Positions 47,470 through 59,899 of a DNA stretch of 64,000 nt are shown one piece after another. The DNA lies in contig JAJEKV010000021.1 of the NCBI GenBank assembly GCA_021234155.1, positions 11,277,523-11,341,522 of the forward strand, given 5' to 3'. Within the stretch, counting starts at the first letter, position 1, and every line of letters starts with the position of its first letter. The translations under genes and the position numbers were made by a program. The notes beneath the pieces were generated by a model, which was not told where the DNA came from, made no database searches, and saw nothing but the letters and a program-made list of their open reading frames with translations. Source of the DNA: Isoetes taiwanensis (Eukaryota; Streptophyta; Lycopodiopsida; Isoetales; Isoetaceae).

Positions 47470-50448
47470 GGGAAAAACTACCAAATGCCCTTAAGTTTTC
47501 GACTATTTCACAAGATGCCCTTAAGTTTTCATTATTTCATGAAATGCCCCTTTGGAGCGTATATGGTTAGGTAGAATTATGAAATTGTTGATATACCCTT
47601 TTTACTTTTTTTATTTTCTGAAATGCCCTTGTCGCCAACGGATTGTTTTGGCGGGCGATTCTTCGAGCGGCAAGTTCTTCACAAATGTCGATTCTTCGTG
47701 AATCGGCGATTCCAGTAATCGACCATCCACGAAAATTGTACCAGGTGAGTAAATTCTTCCTCGTTCCAATTCTTCGGTTCCATCTCTTATCCGAACTTCA
47801 CCACAGTAATGAAGAACGCCACCGATCTTGTGCAATGGAGAACAAGAAGCGCACATGTAATCCCTCGTAGCGGTCTCTGGCGTTTTGTGGCAAACAATTT
47901 TGAATCGCCAAAAACATGCGGTTGGAAAAAGCGTCTTTTGGATTTCCGCACCGCATGTGATCGAATCATGTAAGTTTTCTTTCCTTTTACTTTTACGATT
48001 TTTTTTGCATTGCCCTTGCATTCTAGACTTTTTGCATTACCGCCTTCCTTTTCCTTTGTCTACATGCAAAACTTCTAGATGCATCCGTACATTGTTCATT
48101 GTTAAATGTTCATTGTTCAAGAAATCTAATTGCTTGTTCTATCTAATTATATTGAATCATTTTCCTTCAATAGCGGTGTCTATGCTAAAAATGGAGTTGC
48201 AACCGGGTTCCATGTGGTCCTCATTGGGTGAGTTGAAGCTTGTCAGAAGAATCATGCAATCTCACATCATGTGGAGCTTAAAGTCTTTCAAGGCTGATAA
48301 AACAAGGTGAGTTTTAAGTTGTGCATATAGTGTTCGTGATTCCACTAAGAACTGAAATTTATTAATTGTTAGTGTATTTGGTGAATGTACATGGATTGTG
48401 GATCGCAGTACACAGATGATTTGTCAATGAAAATTGTACTTGGCGTCGTGCATGCCTCTATAAGAGATGGTGGTCCTCAATGTGTTTGTGAAAAATTTCA
48501 CGATGTTCATACTTGTACTTGGTCTTTTGCTTCGTCTTGGAAATAAAGAAGTTAGCACAACTTGGCTTGCAAACTATACCATTGATGGTTCGAGAGATCA
48601 ACCGTGTTTAAGACCCAAGGATCTCATTGGAGATATTAGAAGAGAGAAGGGTGTGACTATTTCGTATGGGCTTGCTTGGAAAGCAAAAGAGGTCACATGC
48701 TAACATTCATGGTGACCATAATCAAGCCTACAAGAAACTTGAAGGGTATTGTAATGAAATTCTTGAAAGCAACCCCGAAGTGTGGCTTTTGTCCGTAAAA
48801 ACAAATGTAAGACCGTTTCTTTCAGATTTTTATAGCTTTTGATGCTAGTTTGAAGGGTTTTCGCCATCGCAGAACCAAGATTGGGCCTAGATGGTACTCA
48901 CCTCAAAGGAAGATACCTTGGCATTCTCTTGTCGTACGACGGCTATTGATGGTAATGATGGTTTATTTCCGTTGCATTTGCGGTTGTACTTTGCAGAGAA
49001 TGATGATAACGGGTGTGGTTTATACAAAATTTGAAGAATTACTTGCATCATCATGAACAGATAACTTTCATATCCCATGCGACGAAGGGATTGGTCGAGG
49101 TGTTCGGTTGTATTTGGAAATGTGCCACATGCTTATTGCATCGCCATTTAAATGAGAATTTTAGGAGGGTTTTAAGAGTACACGGCTTGTTCACATGCTA
49201 TGGAATGCGACGCAAACAAGCGGTATTGAGGAATATGGCGCAGTCATCCGAAAAAATCGTGCAACCAATGCGAGAGGCCACCACATGGATTCTTCTTCAC
49301 TGGCGATCCTATCCATTGGGCCAACTCAAAATTCACAGGAAGGAGGTATGGACATCTAACTTCTAATATCGCAGAAGTCTTTGAATTCTTGGTTGCGTGA
49401 GCCTAGAGTTGCCTATTCTAGCTATGTTGGAATTGATAATCGCCATAAGATGATGGCATGGTTTTTTGATCATTAGAAAAGATGCTTTGTCTTGGCTAGA
49501 AAATGCGAGGAAGTATGCCTTGACCCCTCATGTTGAGCTTGATGTGAAGAAATCATCACGAAAAGGGTCGCTCATACTGTGTGATTGCGACTTACGATGT
49601 TGAATTTGAAGTCCGTCATCTAAACCAAGGATTGTGAACTTGGGTTTGAAGACATGTTCATGCAACAAGTGGCGGCAAGGCGAATTCCATGTGGCCATGC
49701 GGCATGATGCCAATACTTTATAGAAATGAACGATTACGTTAACTATGCTCATATGGCCTTTTTGCGGTTTCATATCTTCACACCTACAAGGAGATTATGC
49801 ATCCGGTTTTAATTCCTAGTCCTAGTGACACGAAGTATGTTGCCTCCAATGACAAGAAGACCACCGAATTAGATCCCGCGGACCAAGAGAATCATGACGA
49901 GGAAGAGGTGAAAGAAGTGCATCATTGCACTAGATGTAAGAACCTGAGGACATAATTCACGAACATGTAGGGCTCCTATCCGATGGACATGTTTATTTGT
50001 TTAGAAGTTTCGTTCTTTTGATTTGTTTTGATCAACATTATTCAAATTCAAATTCAGGTGCAAATTTTACAATGTTATATGAATATCTTTGCATTTTCAG
50101 ATTCAAATTCTACGGGAGAGATTACAGGGGAGATTAAAGGGGATTTCGTAGTTCAGAAAGGGCATGTCATAAGCTCTGGTTTATGTTTACGGTTTTCTGG
50201 TTTACAGGTTTACGTTTACATGGAAAGGGCATTTCATAAATTCTCATAAAACTTAAGGGCATTTCATAAATTTTGAGAAAACTTAAGGGCATTTTATAAA
50301 TTCTGATAAAACATAAGGGCATCCTGTTGAAGATGAAAAACAATCCTAGATACGTATACGCCCCTTAGGGGCATTTCATGAAATAATGAAAACTTAAGGG
50401 CATCTTGCAAAATAGTCTAAAACTTAAGGGCATTTGGTAGTTTTTCCC
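47470..50448 (+). mobile_element. Mutator-like transposon (MULE), 2979 bp
   Basis: Terminal inverted repeats of about 100 bp: 47470-47568 and 50350-50448 begin gggaaaaactaccaaatgcc and share atgcccttaagttttcatta. The 9-bp target duplication is exact. It contains a decayed Mutator transposase on the plus strand. The long terminal repeats themselves contain short direct repeats of gcccttaagtttt; extra copies lie inside the right end (50225-50320). Confidence 0.92.
48450..49480 (+). pseudogene. Mutator-like transposase, many frameshifts and stops
   Basis: Recognisable blocks in changing frames are a N-terminal piece (TTWLANYTIDGSRDQPCLRP, RREKGVTISYGLAWKAKE, 48560-48700), the catalytic start (LDGTHLKGRYLGILLSYDG, about 48880-48945) and the C-terminal half (ATKGLVEVFG...HRHLNENFRRVLRVHGL, 49080-49190), then SLNSWLREPR and MMAWFF (to 49470). 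The order is that of MuDR-type transposases. This copy cannot encode a working enzyme. Confidence 0.85.
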
Positions 50449-50457
50449 TTATTTTTT

Positions 50458-50888
50458 TGGCAAATTTTAAAAATGCCTCTAATTTTTTGCAAAATTGCGA
50501 AAATACCCCTGTTTTAAGGGTATCTTTGGTAGAATGACCATAACTTTTTTATGATGAACCAAATAGGAATATGTCCTTCAGATGAATTATAGATGAGAAT
50601 GATATCTTTCCAGTAAAGCTAAAATCATCTGAATCGGAGTTCGGAATCGTAAGTTATGATTACGATTGTTTTGTGTCTATGATTTCCCATAACTTGTGAT
50701 TCCAGACTCTGATTCAGGTGATTTTAGTTTTGATGAGAAGATAACATCCTCATCTATATTTCATCTGAAGGATACATTCCTAATTGGAATATCAAAAAAA
50801 AGTTATGGCCATTTTACCAAAAATACCGCTAAAACAGGGGTATTTTAGCAATTTTGCAAAAAATTAGGGGCATTTTTTAAATTTTCCC
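50458..50888. mobile_element. Foldback element / MULE-type MITE, 431 bp
   Basis: Arms 50458-50665 and 50680-50888 are inverted copies over almost their whole length, starting ggcaaattttaaaaatgcc and gggaaaatttaaaaaatgcc. They include cccctgttttaagggta, atggccataac and cttcagatgaa blocks. No coding capacity. Flanked by the same 9-bp ttatttttt as the neighbouring MULE. Confidence 0.88.
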
Positions 50889-50897
50889 TTATTTTTT

Positions 50898-52382
50898 TAT
50901 GGGGTGGAATTCTGTTGTAACACGTAGCACTCCCAACAGCACGGGATGGAAGTTGGGGCTAGTCTTCCTTATTCAGCCCCCTGCTGATGTGGCATCATAC
51001 CCGACCGTTGATTGCTTGAATTGGAGGGCCAAATTTGATGCCACGTCAAAAGGGGAGCTGAATAAGGAAGGTGTCTCGAAGTTGGGGTCTCCATTTTGTT
51101 CCACCATGAAGCATAGGTGGAATTAACCGATAAGCAAACGACTTTATGAGCTTTTCAACGATTCGTGAGAAAGGTCAGTAGAAGAAAGGGACTTCCGGCC
51201 TGGATCGAAGCTCTGCCGACGAACTTTTGAATGCTTTTGACCTTCCTGAAGCATTGGAGACATTAATGGCCATATCTACTGTTTAAATTGGTGTTTCGAG
51301 CAGGTGAAAACCTTTCAGGATTTTTTTTTTTTTTTTTTTTTAATTAAGTAAATGCCATGCATTGCACGAAGTGAAAAAAGATTGTTAAACTTAGCAAATA
51401 AAGGTTAAGGAAATGAATTTCGTTATTGCAAACAATGCTATGGAAAATGGTATTAATTGTGCACAGTAGGTCGTGCACACACCCTAGAATAAGGTGGTTT
51501 ATCACCTTATGCAAGCTTTAAGCACAAAGCAATTTAACGCTGCATATTCCATGAGATTGGAAAATCCTCATTTTCCTTTTTAGGCTGTGAGTTTCCATTA
51601 GCTGTAACTGAGAGCTAGACCTTGATATGCAAAGGGAAAATGAGACTTTTAGAAAATGAGACTGCATTGTTGATTTAACCGTTGGTTTGATTGCAAATAA
51701 CGTTCTAAGGTGTAAAACTCCACATCATGATGTATACCTGTACAGTTTGACAACATTCTTATTACTGCCACTGTTTTTCCCTTGAAAACCCTTTGGGGCG
51801 GGGTTTTTTTAACCCGGACAATAATAAGTTTGTTGCGCTCCTTCTGAGTCCCATAGGCCTATCGGTCTTAGTGGATGATAAAAATCATTCTTTCTATATT
51901 GTTGGCTTTAAGTAACCATGGGTAAAAACATTGTGGAGTTAAATCCAAAATCATGGATCTAGGGCTTGTATCTGATAATGCTCCAAAATAGAAGGGGTAT
52001 ACACATAATGGAGATTTCTTAATAAACATTTTATTCCAAAAGTAATAGATGGTCATTTAGGTTAATTCACCAAAGGGATCTCAAGGACTAATACTAAAAT
52101 GAGCTTTACCTAATACGGCTTTGGAAGGGGACTTCTGGCAGCTACTCTAAGAGTCGAATGCTTCAAAACTGACTGTACATCAGCAATGGCAGGCTTGTCC
52201 TTCAAGATTCAAAATCAAAGGTATGAAGAATCGTCCTGGATGGATATGGCATCTATGTCTTTCTGGTCAAAACCCAAATCTGAGCAGTACTAGTTAGCTT
52301 TAGAGAATGTATAGGCACAAGGCATGACAGGTTGGAATTTTACTGGAAGAAAAAATTAAAAACCCTAAATCCCTTCTACGTT
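50898..52382. other. Intergenic, no gene seen
   Basis: A T run lies at 51321-51342. Short ORFs at 50899-51126 (plus) and 51868-52056 (minus) have no recognisable features. Confidence 0.5.
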
Positions 52383-52751
52383 ATGGAAGGGAAATTTGAT
52401 TCAGATGGCCGACCTTGTGGCTCTAGCTCCGAAGAAGAAGCTCTTAATGAGAAATGGCTTGAAGATGAACTCTTAGCTTGTTTATCTCTGTCCGATATTA
52501 TCAGATTCTCCTACAGTATGGGAGACCAGAAAAATGCTACTAATTTTAAAAGGGAGGCAAGCCATATTAAGGGTTCATCTGCAAGCAAAAAAGTAAACTT
52601 TGGACTTAGACGTGCATATAACAGTAGTTTTGGTATTAAGGATAATGGAGAAGCCAGCATCCCTGAGGCACAACAAGCTGAAGATTACACGACGAAAGCC
52701 AAAAAGTTTATTAATCAGATAAAAAGTACAAAATTTACATGTCTCATCTAA
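52383..52751 (+). CDS. Hypothetical ORF, about 122 aa
   Basis: An open frame from ATG 52383 (MEGKFDSDGRPCGSSSEEEA) to 52751. The N-terminal half is acidic, with a hydrophobic patch LLACLSLSDIIRFSYSM; the C-terminal half is Lys-rich (ASKKVNFGLRRAYN). No family recognised. It could be an exon of a larger gene or chance. Stretch 52752-53552 holds no convincing gene. Confidence 0.3.
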   Translation: MEGKFDSDGRPCGSSSEEEALNEKWLEDELLACLSLSDIIRFSYSMGDQKNATNFKREASHIKGSSASKKVNFGLRRAYNSSFGIKDNGEASIPEAQQAEDYTTKAKKFINQIKSTKFTCLI

Positions 52752-53547
52752 CTGTGTAAGCACAAAAAAGATGCCACAGGAGCACGAGCCTGGAGCACAA
52801 TGTGCTTACTCCAGAGAGGGAGACTAACGAATATGTAGCAAAATAACAGGGGGTTCCAGGGGGATTTGATATGGATGTAAAAAATAACAAATCTTGAAAC
52901 CATAGACTATATATCCCTAAAATAATTGAATGGGTTGTTATAAAAAAAATATAGATTCAAGATAAAAAATAATCACATTAGCTCACTGTGTATATTGGTT
53001 AAAGTAGTCTTATTAGGACATTAAGCTATTTTGGTAGAGGTTCAAACCTCCGTATTTCATATTCTAAAATCTTACGCAAAGCCGTATAGAGGTTCGATAT
53101 TCCCTCAAAACCTTTGGCGAAAGCGTATTTCATATTTCAAAATCTTAGGCGAATCATAAATGACTATAAGTGAAACGAGAGGTGCTCACATGCTCCAACA
53201 TACGATCTGCGTCGTAGGATCGATGAATCCGACGACTATGGTAGTCCAGGGCCTATGGTAGTCTGGATCATTTAGAATCAATTCGGAGATACTGAATCCA
53301 GATGCGTTCCATCATTTCTGAATCGAGAGGAGCACTCATATGCTGTCAGTATCTTTTTCTAGGCCACCATAATAACACCATGTGCAGATCCCGGGGGGTG
53401 CACCTCTATATATGGACAGATGGCATCTGCGTTCGAGGGGTCATAGAAAAACCTCTGTATACGGCTTTTTGGAGTAGAAAAACCCATACCATACGGTTTT
53501 TCGAACTAACATACAATATAGACCCTATCCGTAGATTTACGATTGAT

Positions 53548-53690
53548 TGTGCCAAATTATATAATCCCTTTCCGACTTTGTGCCTTTTGTGAAGACCCTT
53601 TGTGCCAAATTATATAATCCCTTTCCGACTTTTGTACCTTTTGTGCCAAATTATATAATCCCTTTCCGACTTTGTACCTTTTTCCGTCAA
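53548..53690. repeat. Tandem repeat, three copies of about 48 bp
   Basis: tgccaaattatataatccct followed by ttccgacttttgtacctttt occurs at about 53550, 53602 and 53650, head to tail. Confidence 0.85.
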
Positions 53691-53759
53691 ATGGATCAGC
53701 TCCCCAAATCGATCATCTACGGAATCTCTCCTTCCCGCCCGTATGAGCTCCCGACCGTA

Positions 53760-56570
53760 TACCTACGACCAAGGCAATAAAAAAACCCTAACCGTGCACT
53801 CAGTTGGTACATACGTGACCATTGGGTGAACCCCCCTTGGTGCAGATGAATAAATGCCTTGGAAGATGTGGTGTCTGCGACGCTCCCATATCGACCATAG
53901 GAGCCAATCAGAACCAAGATGGAACGCCCTCTGTTTAGCTGAGGGCCATGCATTAGGATAGGATGCCAAAAATATGCATTGGCAGTCCAATGTACTGTTA
54001 AACAAGCCTTGTAGCCAGGACCACACTGGTTGAACCTCTGGACAATCAACGAGACAGTGCTCAAGAGTCTCAACAGCTGAAAGGCAGAGCGGGCATATTG
54101 CAAATATGCGAGGATCATAGCGATGTCGGAAGGCTTTAACGCACAGGCACCTGTGGATAACCTGCCACCATAGTACAGAGACTTTAGAGTGGAGCAACCT
54201 ATCCCAAAGCCATCGCCATGTACGATGCAGCTGTGGAACCTATAGGTGCCACCCATCTGGCAACTGGAGGGGCTGTGGTGCTAAAAGAAGGCGATATACT
54301 GATCTGACAAAGTGCTTGCCTTTGTGAATATTTTCATGACATTCCCATGGCACTCTTTCAGCAGCACCAACTTGCACTACAGGAGGCAAATTTTTTGCGA
54401 CCTTCTCCCATAGAGATACACCCCAGCGAGAGAGCAGGAACTTTGCCTGAAATTCAGGCCAAGATAGTAGGCGACCCGCTGCATACCATGGTTGAATAGA
54501 GACGCCGCCTGCCAAAACCCATCGTCTCTGTGTAAGGGGATGAACTGATGCTGCCAGTGGAGGTGCTGAGGGGTCTGGAGGCAATGGTGCCCACCACCAT
54601 GGAGTCTTCAATAGGGTGTGAATGGAGGAGCATGGCTAGAAAAGATGTTTGACTGCCTCCCATGCTGTCAACAAGCCACGCAAAAATGGAGCAGCACTTG
54701 GAAAAGGCTGCAGAGTCTGAAATAATGCCCAAGGTAGGATTGGTTTGACAACCTTTTTGCCTAGAGGGATACAGTGACCAAGAGCTTGTTTAAGAAGGCA
54801 TAAACCAGGAGAATCATCTTTACCATCCTCCATTGCAAGACCATCCTCCATCCTCCATTGCAAAGACCATGGAGAAGTCCCTCTGTGGTTGCAAAGACCA
54901 TGGATCCTGTGTGCCATCCTCCATTGCAAGACCATGGAGAAGTCCCTCTGTGGTTGCGATGGGAAATAACTGTGACAAAGCCTCTGCGACAATTGTGAAA
55001 AGCAGTGGTGCTAAAGGGCATCCCTCGCGAATACCAAGACTGAGTGAGAAGGCATCTGACGGCTCACCATGGAACATAATATCACCCGAGCAGAGACATG
55101 CAGCTTCATAATATCTGATGTGAATTATTCCCCAAATCGCAGTCTTAACATACAACGACGCATGAATTCCCAGCTAATACTGTCGTAAGCCTTTGCAAAA
55201 TCAAGCTTAAGGTATACAACTGGAAGGTTTTGTTTACGTGCCCAATAAATTCCCTCGTAAGCAGCAGCAACATTGTTAGAATGCATCGTTTTAGAAGAAA
55301 ACATGATTGGGTTGTTGAGATGGACTCTGCCAAGATGTCCTTCACCTGTTTTGCAAAAGCCCTGGTAAAGATCTTATATACAGATGACAATAAGGTGATG
55401 GGCCGCTAGTCTGAAATAGTCTGATGATCCTTGACCTTGGGGATGAGTGAGATGGCACCTGTATTTAGAATTCTATCTAAAGCAGTGGACTGCTGAAAGT
55501 CACAGAAAGCATCATACACACACATCTGGCTCTAGCCATTCCCAATACTCCTGGAAGAACTCAATTGGCGAACCATCCAAACCTAGGCATTTGCCTCTTT
55601 TCAGTTCAACTGCCGAACCTAAATTATCAGCTGTCATAGCCGCCTCTATTGACACGCGTTGCTCGTCGGAGATGATGGGGGAAATCCTAGACAAAATAGC
55701 ATCTCGTATTTCTGATTGAAAGGGAAGATGTTTCTCAGCGAAAAAAGTCTGAAAGTGGCTATGCAGATATTGCTTGAGTTTGATTGGCTCTGTTAGCACC
55801 GAACCATCCGACAAAAGCAATGAGGACATGGTTGACATCATGCGACGCCTCTTAGCCGCATGGAAAAAGAAGCCTGTACAACGGTCTCCATCACGAAACC
55901 ACTGCAAACCTGCCTTCGTCTTTGCCTGATATATTTGCTCCTCCTCTAATGCTTGGATCTGTGCCAAAATATCTCGATCATGAACACCTGGAAGGAGTCC
56001 CTGTCGAGAATGGAGCAGCAAGGTGTTCAATATAGCACAACCTGCTGCTGCAGACTCTCGGCTCCACTGTTTGGCAAAGCCTTTGCTGCCGCAATTGCAT
56101 CCACTATGCCAGCCATGCCTTGACGTCGGTTGAAGGAAGTTGTCCAAGTGTTCTTGCAGCCTTCTTGAAAGTCAGCATCCTTTAAGAATTTTACATTCAA
56201 GCAAAAACATGTCCATCCAAGCCATCGCTGCTGCAGAGGCTCATCTGAAAGGAATTGTGGATGGTGGTCTGAAACTGAGTTGTCCGTGAGACAGAACCGG
56301 AAGAGACCTGGAAGTGCCACAACTGCATCTGCATTGTAGTAAGCTCTATCCAACCGAGAGCTTGCGCGACCCCCACCAACTTGACCATTGCACCAAGTAA
56401 AGGAACCTTCACCATCAATCTCCAAGAGGTTGTAGTCATTGAGTAGACGGAGCCACTGTTGGTGCTCAAAACCAAACACCACTGTAGAGGTAGCCCCCAA
56501 CCAATCGGACTCCATTTCCACCATAGTATTGAGTCATGTGTATACAAAATATTGCTCTTTAGCTGAGGCA
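53760..56570 (-). mobile_element. LINE-4: decayed L1-type element
   Basis: Minus-strand ORF2 pieces. Endonuclease: FTWCNGQVGGGRASSRLDRA and VSDHHPQFL (56200-56450). The linker and N-terminal RT region have GKCLGLDGSPIEFFQEYWEW (about 55540-55610). RT block: GIREGCPLAPLLFTIVAEAL (about 55000). zf-RVT: CPLCLSAVETLEHCLVDC (about 54060), then WLLWSIWERRR. Frames change repeatedly. The RT region carrying the catalytic YxDD is replaced by a small tandem duplication at 54828-54960. No clear poly(A) is seen at the left. Confidence 0.85.
54828..54960. repeat. Tandem duplication inside LINE-4 RT
   Basis: ccatcctccattgcaagacc and catggagaagtccctctgtg each occur two to three times within 130 bp. The palm-domain sequence expected here is missing. 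Confidence 0.8.
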
Positions 56571-56984
56571 AGAAAAACCTTTAACACAATGCTAGTTCAT
56601 AGTGGACCATCATAATCGCCATATATATTAAGGATGAGTCTCACCAGGAAGCATTTAGTTGGTTGGAGCAGATGCAACTTCAAGGTATGTTTCTGGATCC
56701 CATGATGCATGGTTGTGTGTTTGAAAACAGTAATTGCCTTCCACATCATTTTATATCTCAGTTCTGGGACGCTCAAATATCAAACCATAGAGCACATTGG
56801 GAGTGTAATACTTAACGCAACCCCCTTATTCCTTACTTGTCTATTAGATAAGTTATGCCCTAAATATTTTACAGACCATTGCTTGATATTATGCATGCAT
56901 TTGAATGTTTGGTATAACGAAATGTTCTATAGTATATGGGCCATAGATGTGTTTTGGTCGCATACGTCCCTAGTCTAGTTTAAG

Positions 56985-58626
56985 GCGGAGGGTGCACCAT
57001 GGCCTGGGACACTAAGGGACTGTGTGCCTTGTTGTAATGGTTATGGTGAATAACTTTGACCATTAAGATTTATCCCCTTGGGTAAATGGTAATAAGGCAA
57101 TAATTATGTTATACTAAGTTAAGGGTTAAAATACCTAAAGGGTTGAAATAACACGTTTAAAAGGTAAGCACCGGAATAGTTGGGTGGTGCCACCTACGGC
57201 TGTTTGACACAGCCATGATCTCTGGCTTGGACAGCGGAGGCCTGCCGAACCGGTTGTGGCCTTAACCGACTGCTGCAATAATGCCACGTGGCCTTGCCAC
57301 GTTGGCAAGAGATTGAATGAAGGAGCAGGCAGGCGGAGCAGCAAAATCGGGATCGGATGGGGCCGGAATTGTAATCTGGCAAGATCACCTGCCCTTCTGG
57401 GGCAGTGCTAGGTGGCTTAGCCACGATTGGTAGGGCCTCGGTTCTGAGCAGCCGGTTACAGGAAAAGAGAGGAGGCCGGAAGCCATTACTGGAAAAAAAA
57501 AGAGAAAAGGAAGGCGCTTGAGGCAAAAGCAGGGAGATTTGGCATAAGGAATCGAATTGAAGGATTCAATGCAAGGTTTATTGTGTGCACGGAGTTGCAG
57601 CACGATTGGACTCAATTCTGGTAAGCCGTGTACTCATGGATTAGTAGACTATCAGCTCCATGTAGATGACCTACGCTTGCTGCAGACCTGGACGGTTTAC
57701 CCTGTAGAGAATTGAGGCCTCCTTGAATAAAGCTATGCTGGCAGCTTGTGTCACCTTGAATTCCACGTGGTCCTGTGAATTATGCTTCTCCCTCTTAAAA
57801 GCCTTGTAGTACTAGTTTAAGGGAAGTCTTAAACGTACATCAACTGCCCCTTTCGAAGGGAGCGGAAGTCCGTGCCCATTAGGGAATTGTAACCTCTACT
57901 TACTCTTTTGTGGAGATAAGCTTATGCTTGTTCTTTGGAAAGCTTGTGAGTGTTGGTGAGGTAGTTAAATGATGTCGGTATGGGACGATATCACGTACCT
58001 ATCAACAACCCAGTAAAAGCAAGTTATCCATGGTGGAGCCATGCTCCACGGGTACAGTATCTTAGGGATATTAGGGTAAGCATAGTAATTGCTAACCGAG
58101 TTTTATGCAAGTATGATTAGATGAGCATAGCCTGTCTAATTAAGGATCATGGGAACGTTGGTGAGGTGAAACCCGTCACTGGTATGGGACGGTGATGGAT
58201 GTAGTCAACAGTCCGACGGCCTAGGTTCTTGTGATGCTTGCAGTTTCTCTCCTGTACTGGATCCACCAGCGCAGGGGTTCTAAACGACGTACTGTCTAGA
58301 TATGGCGGGGTGTATCTGCTTGGCAGATGCTATGGTGCGTGTGGTGGATTCCATATGTGTGTACTTGCAGTCCATCAGTCATTGCTTCGTATTGACACTA
58401 CTGGATAACTCTTGTGCATGCTACTAATACGTGGAAGCTTGTGCAGGCTGTTTGATAGCTGGCGGAGCATAGGTGTGTGTTGGTTATCTTTTGTGTCATC
58501 TTGTTATCTGTATATGTGGCTTTCATGTATATTGCCTCGTGGAAGGCAAAACTTGTTCTGTGTACTCTGATGGTTTGATGTAAATATAAATCGAAATTTT
58601 TGGTACTAAAATTTTGGTTCGTAATG
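56985..58626 (+). repeat. Candidate 5' LTR region of Gypsy-2
   Basis: This stretch has no gene and precedes a primer-binding-site-like sequence at 58629 (gggtatcgagagcc, resembling TGGTATCAGAGCC). Its position fits a 5' LTR, but the 3' LTR lies outside the window, so neither end can be fixed. Repeated phrases such as ggtatgggacg (57978, 58180) suggest internal duplication. Stretch 56571-56984 holds nothing recognisable. Confidence 0.4.
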
Positions 58627-59475
58627 CTGGGTATCGAGAGCCCGAAGTTTTGGCTTGGACCTTGAGTAGCCGAGATGGGGCACCTGGCTGAGACTAGTGC
58701 AGCGCACATCCGAAGGGATAGGCTTAATTCTATGGAGGAGGAACTTGATGTCACGAGGGCTAGGCCGCCAAGGCGTATAGGAAACCCGTAAGAACCCTGA
58801 GACCATGCGCATAAAGTGGGGCAGGACTTGCCGGTGTGGAAAGAGCCTCAAGGTCGGTTAGATACTGCATCGCTATGAGGGACTGTTGAGACCCTTTGTC
58901 GGCACGATGGCCTAGGGAAGTCTCATGGAGAAGGGGAAGTCTCCTAGCCTGTGGTGGTGGATCCGATGTACCCGGGTACTAGTGCGCCAGGGAGCAACAC
59001 CAAGAGTTCGATTGAGCAAGGAGGACATCCGCAACTCGAAAAGTACCGGTAAGATCCCGCATTGGGATGGGAAAGGCAATCGCCATGAGTCGATGGCTTG
59101 GATTGACAAGCTTGAGACCTTTTTTTAGACTACCAATAAAGGTGATAAGGCGCGGTTGTTTATTGCATAGATGCGGCTGAAATCGGACACCTATAGTTGG
59201 TGAAATAGTCCTACCATAAAGAAGGAGGTGAATACCTGGTCTGCTTTCAGAAAATACTTCATTGGGGAATATGCACCCTCAAAGATGATGCTCGTGGATG
59301 CTTTGAGAAGTTGGTGCATCCGCAAGTAGACGTGTTCTCGCCAGTTTATATCAATAAGGTACGGTTATATCCACAGATTGGGGACTTGTCTGAGGTCTCT
59401 AAGAAGTTGATTTCTTATTAGGGTGGTCTATCCGTTGCTCTCTAAGAAGCGATAATCTGCTGAAGCCCGACGATT

Positions 59476-59870
59476 TTGAGAGGGCAACGATGTTGGCTCG
59501 TCAGCTTGGGGAAGAGGATGAATCCTTTAAGAGGGCGTCGCGGAAGTTCTCTAAGAAGAAAAACAAGTTTTTCAAGAAGAAAAAATCTGAGCAGCCTAAA
59601 CCTAAGTCTCCAGGTGGAGAGTCCAAGAAGCATAAGGCAGACTCTAAGTCCGGTGGTCCCAGGAAGGGGATTTTCTGGTATAGGTGTGGAGAGCTTGGGC
59701 ACATTAGTCGTGAATGCTTTCAGCTACAGAACAAGAAAGCAAACGTGACTGAAAAAGCTGAAGAAGTATTGGAATCTAAGACGGTTTCAGCCATTGCCAT
59801 GGAAGAGCTGTGCGCACTGGATAAGCCCGCAAGCAAGGACATCATGGACATGTTTGCTGGATGTGATTAG
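59476..59870 (+). pseudogene. Gypsy-2 gag C-terminus with altered CCHC knuckle
   Basis: The frame 59490-59870 has a very basic linker (KKKNKFFKKKKSEQPKPKSP) and a nucleocapsid knuckle reading FWYRCGELGHISREC, in which the first Cys of C-x2-C-x4-H-x4-C is replaced by Trp. Upstream 58640-59475 shows gag capsid traces (about 59160-59280) broken by stops. Confidence 0.75.
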
Positions 59871-59899
59871 ATTCTTGGGCAGAATCATGGGCCGAAACG

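Noticed and set aside
47611-48021. 136-residue minus-strand ORF inside the MULE
   Set aside because: It runs antisense to the transposase region and has no recognisable motif; most likely a shadow frame.
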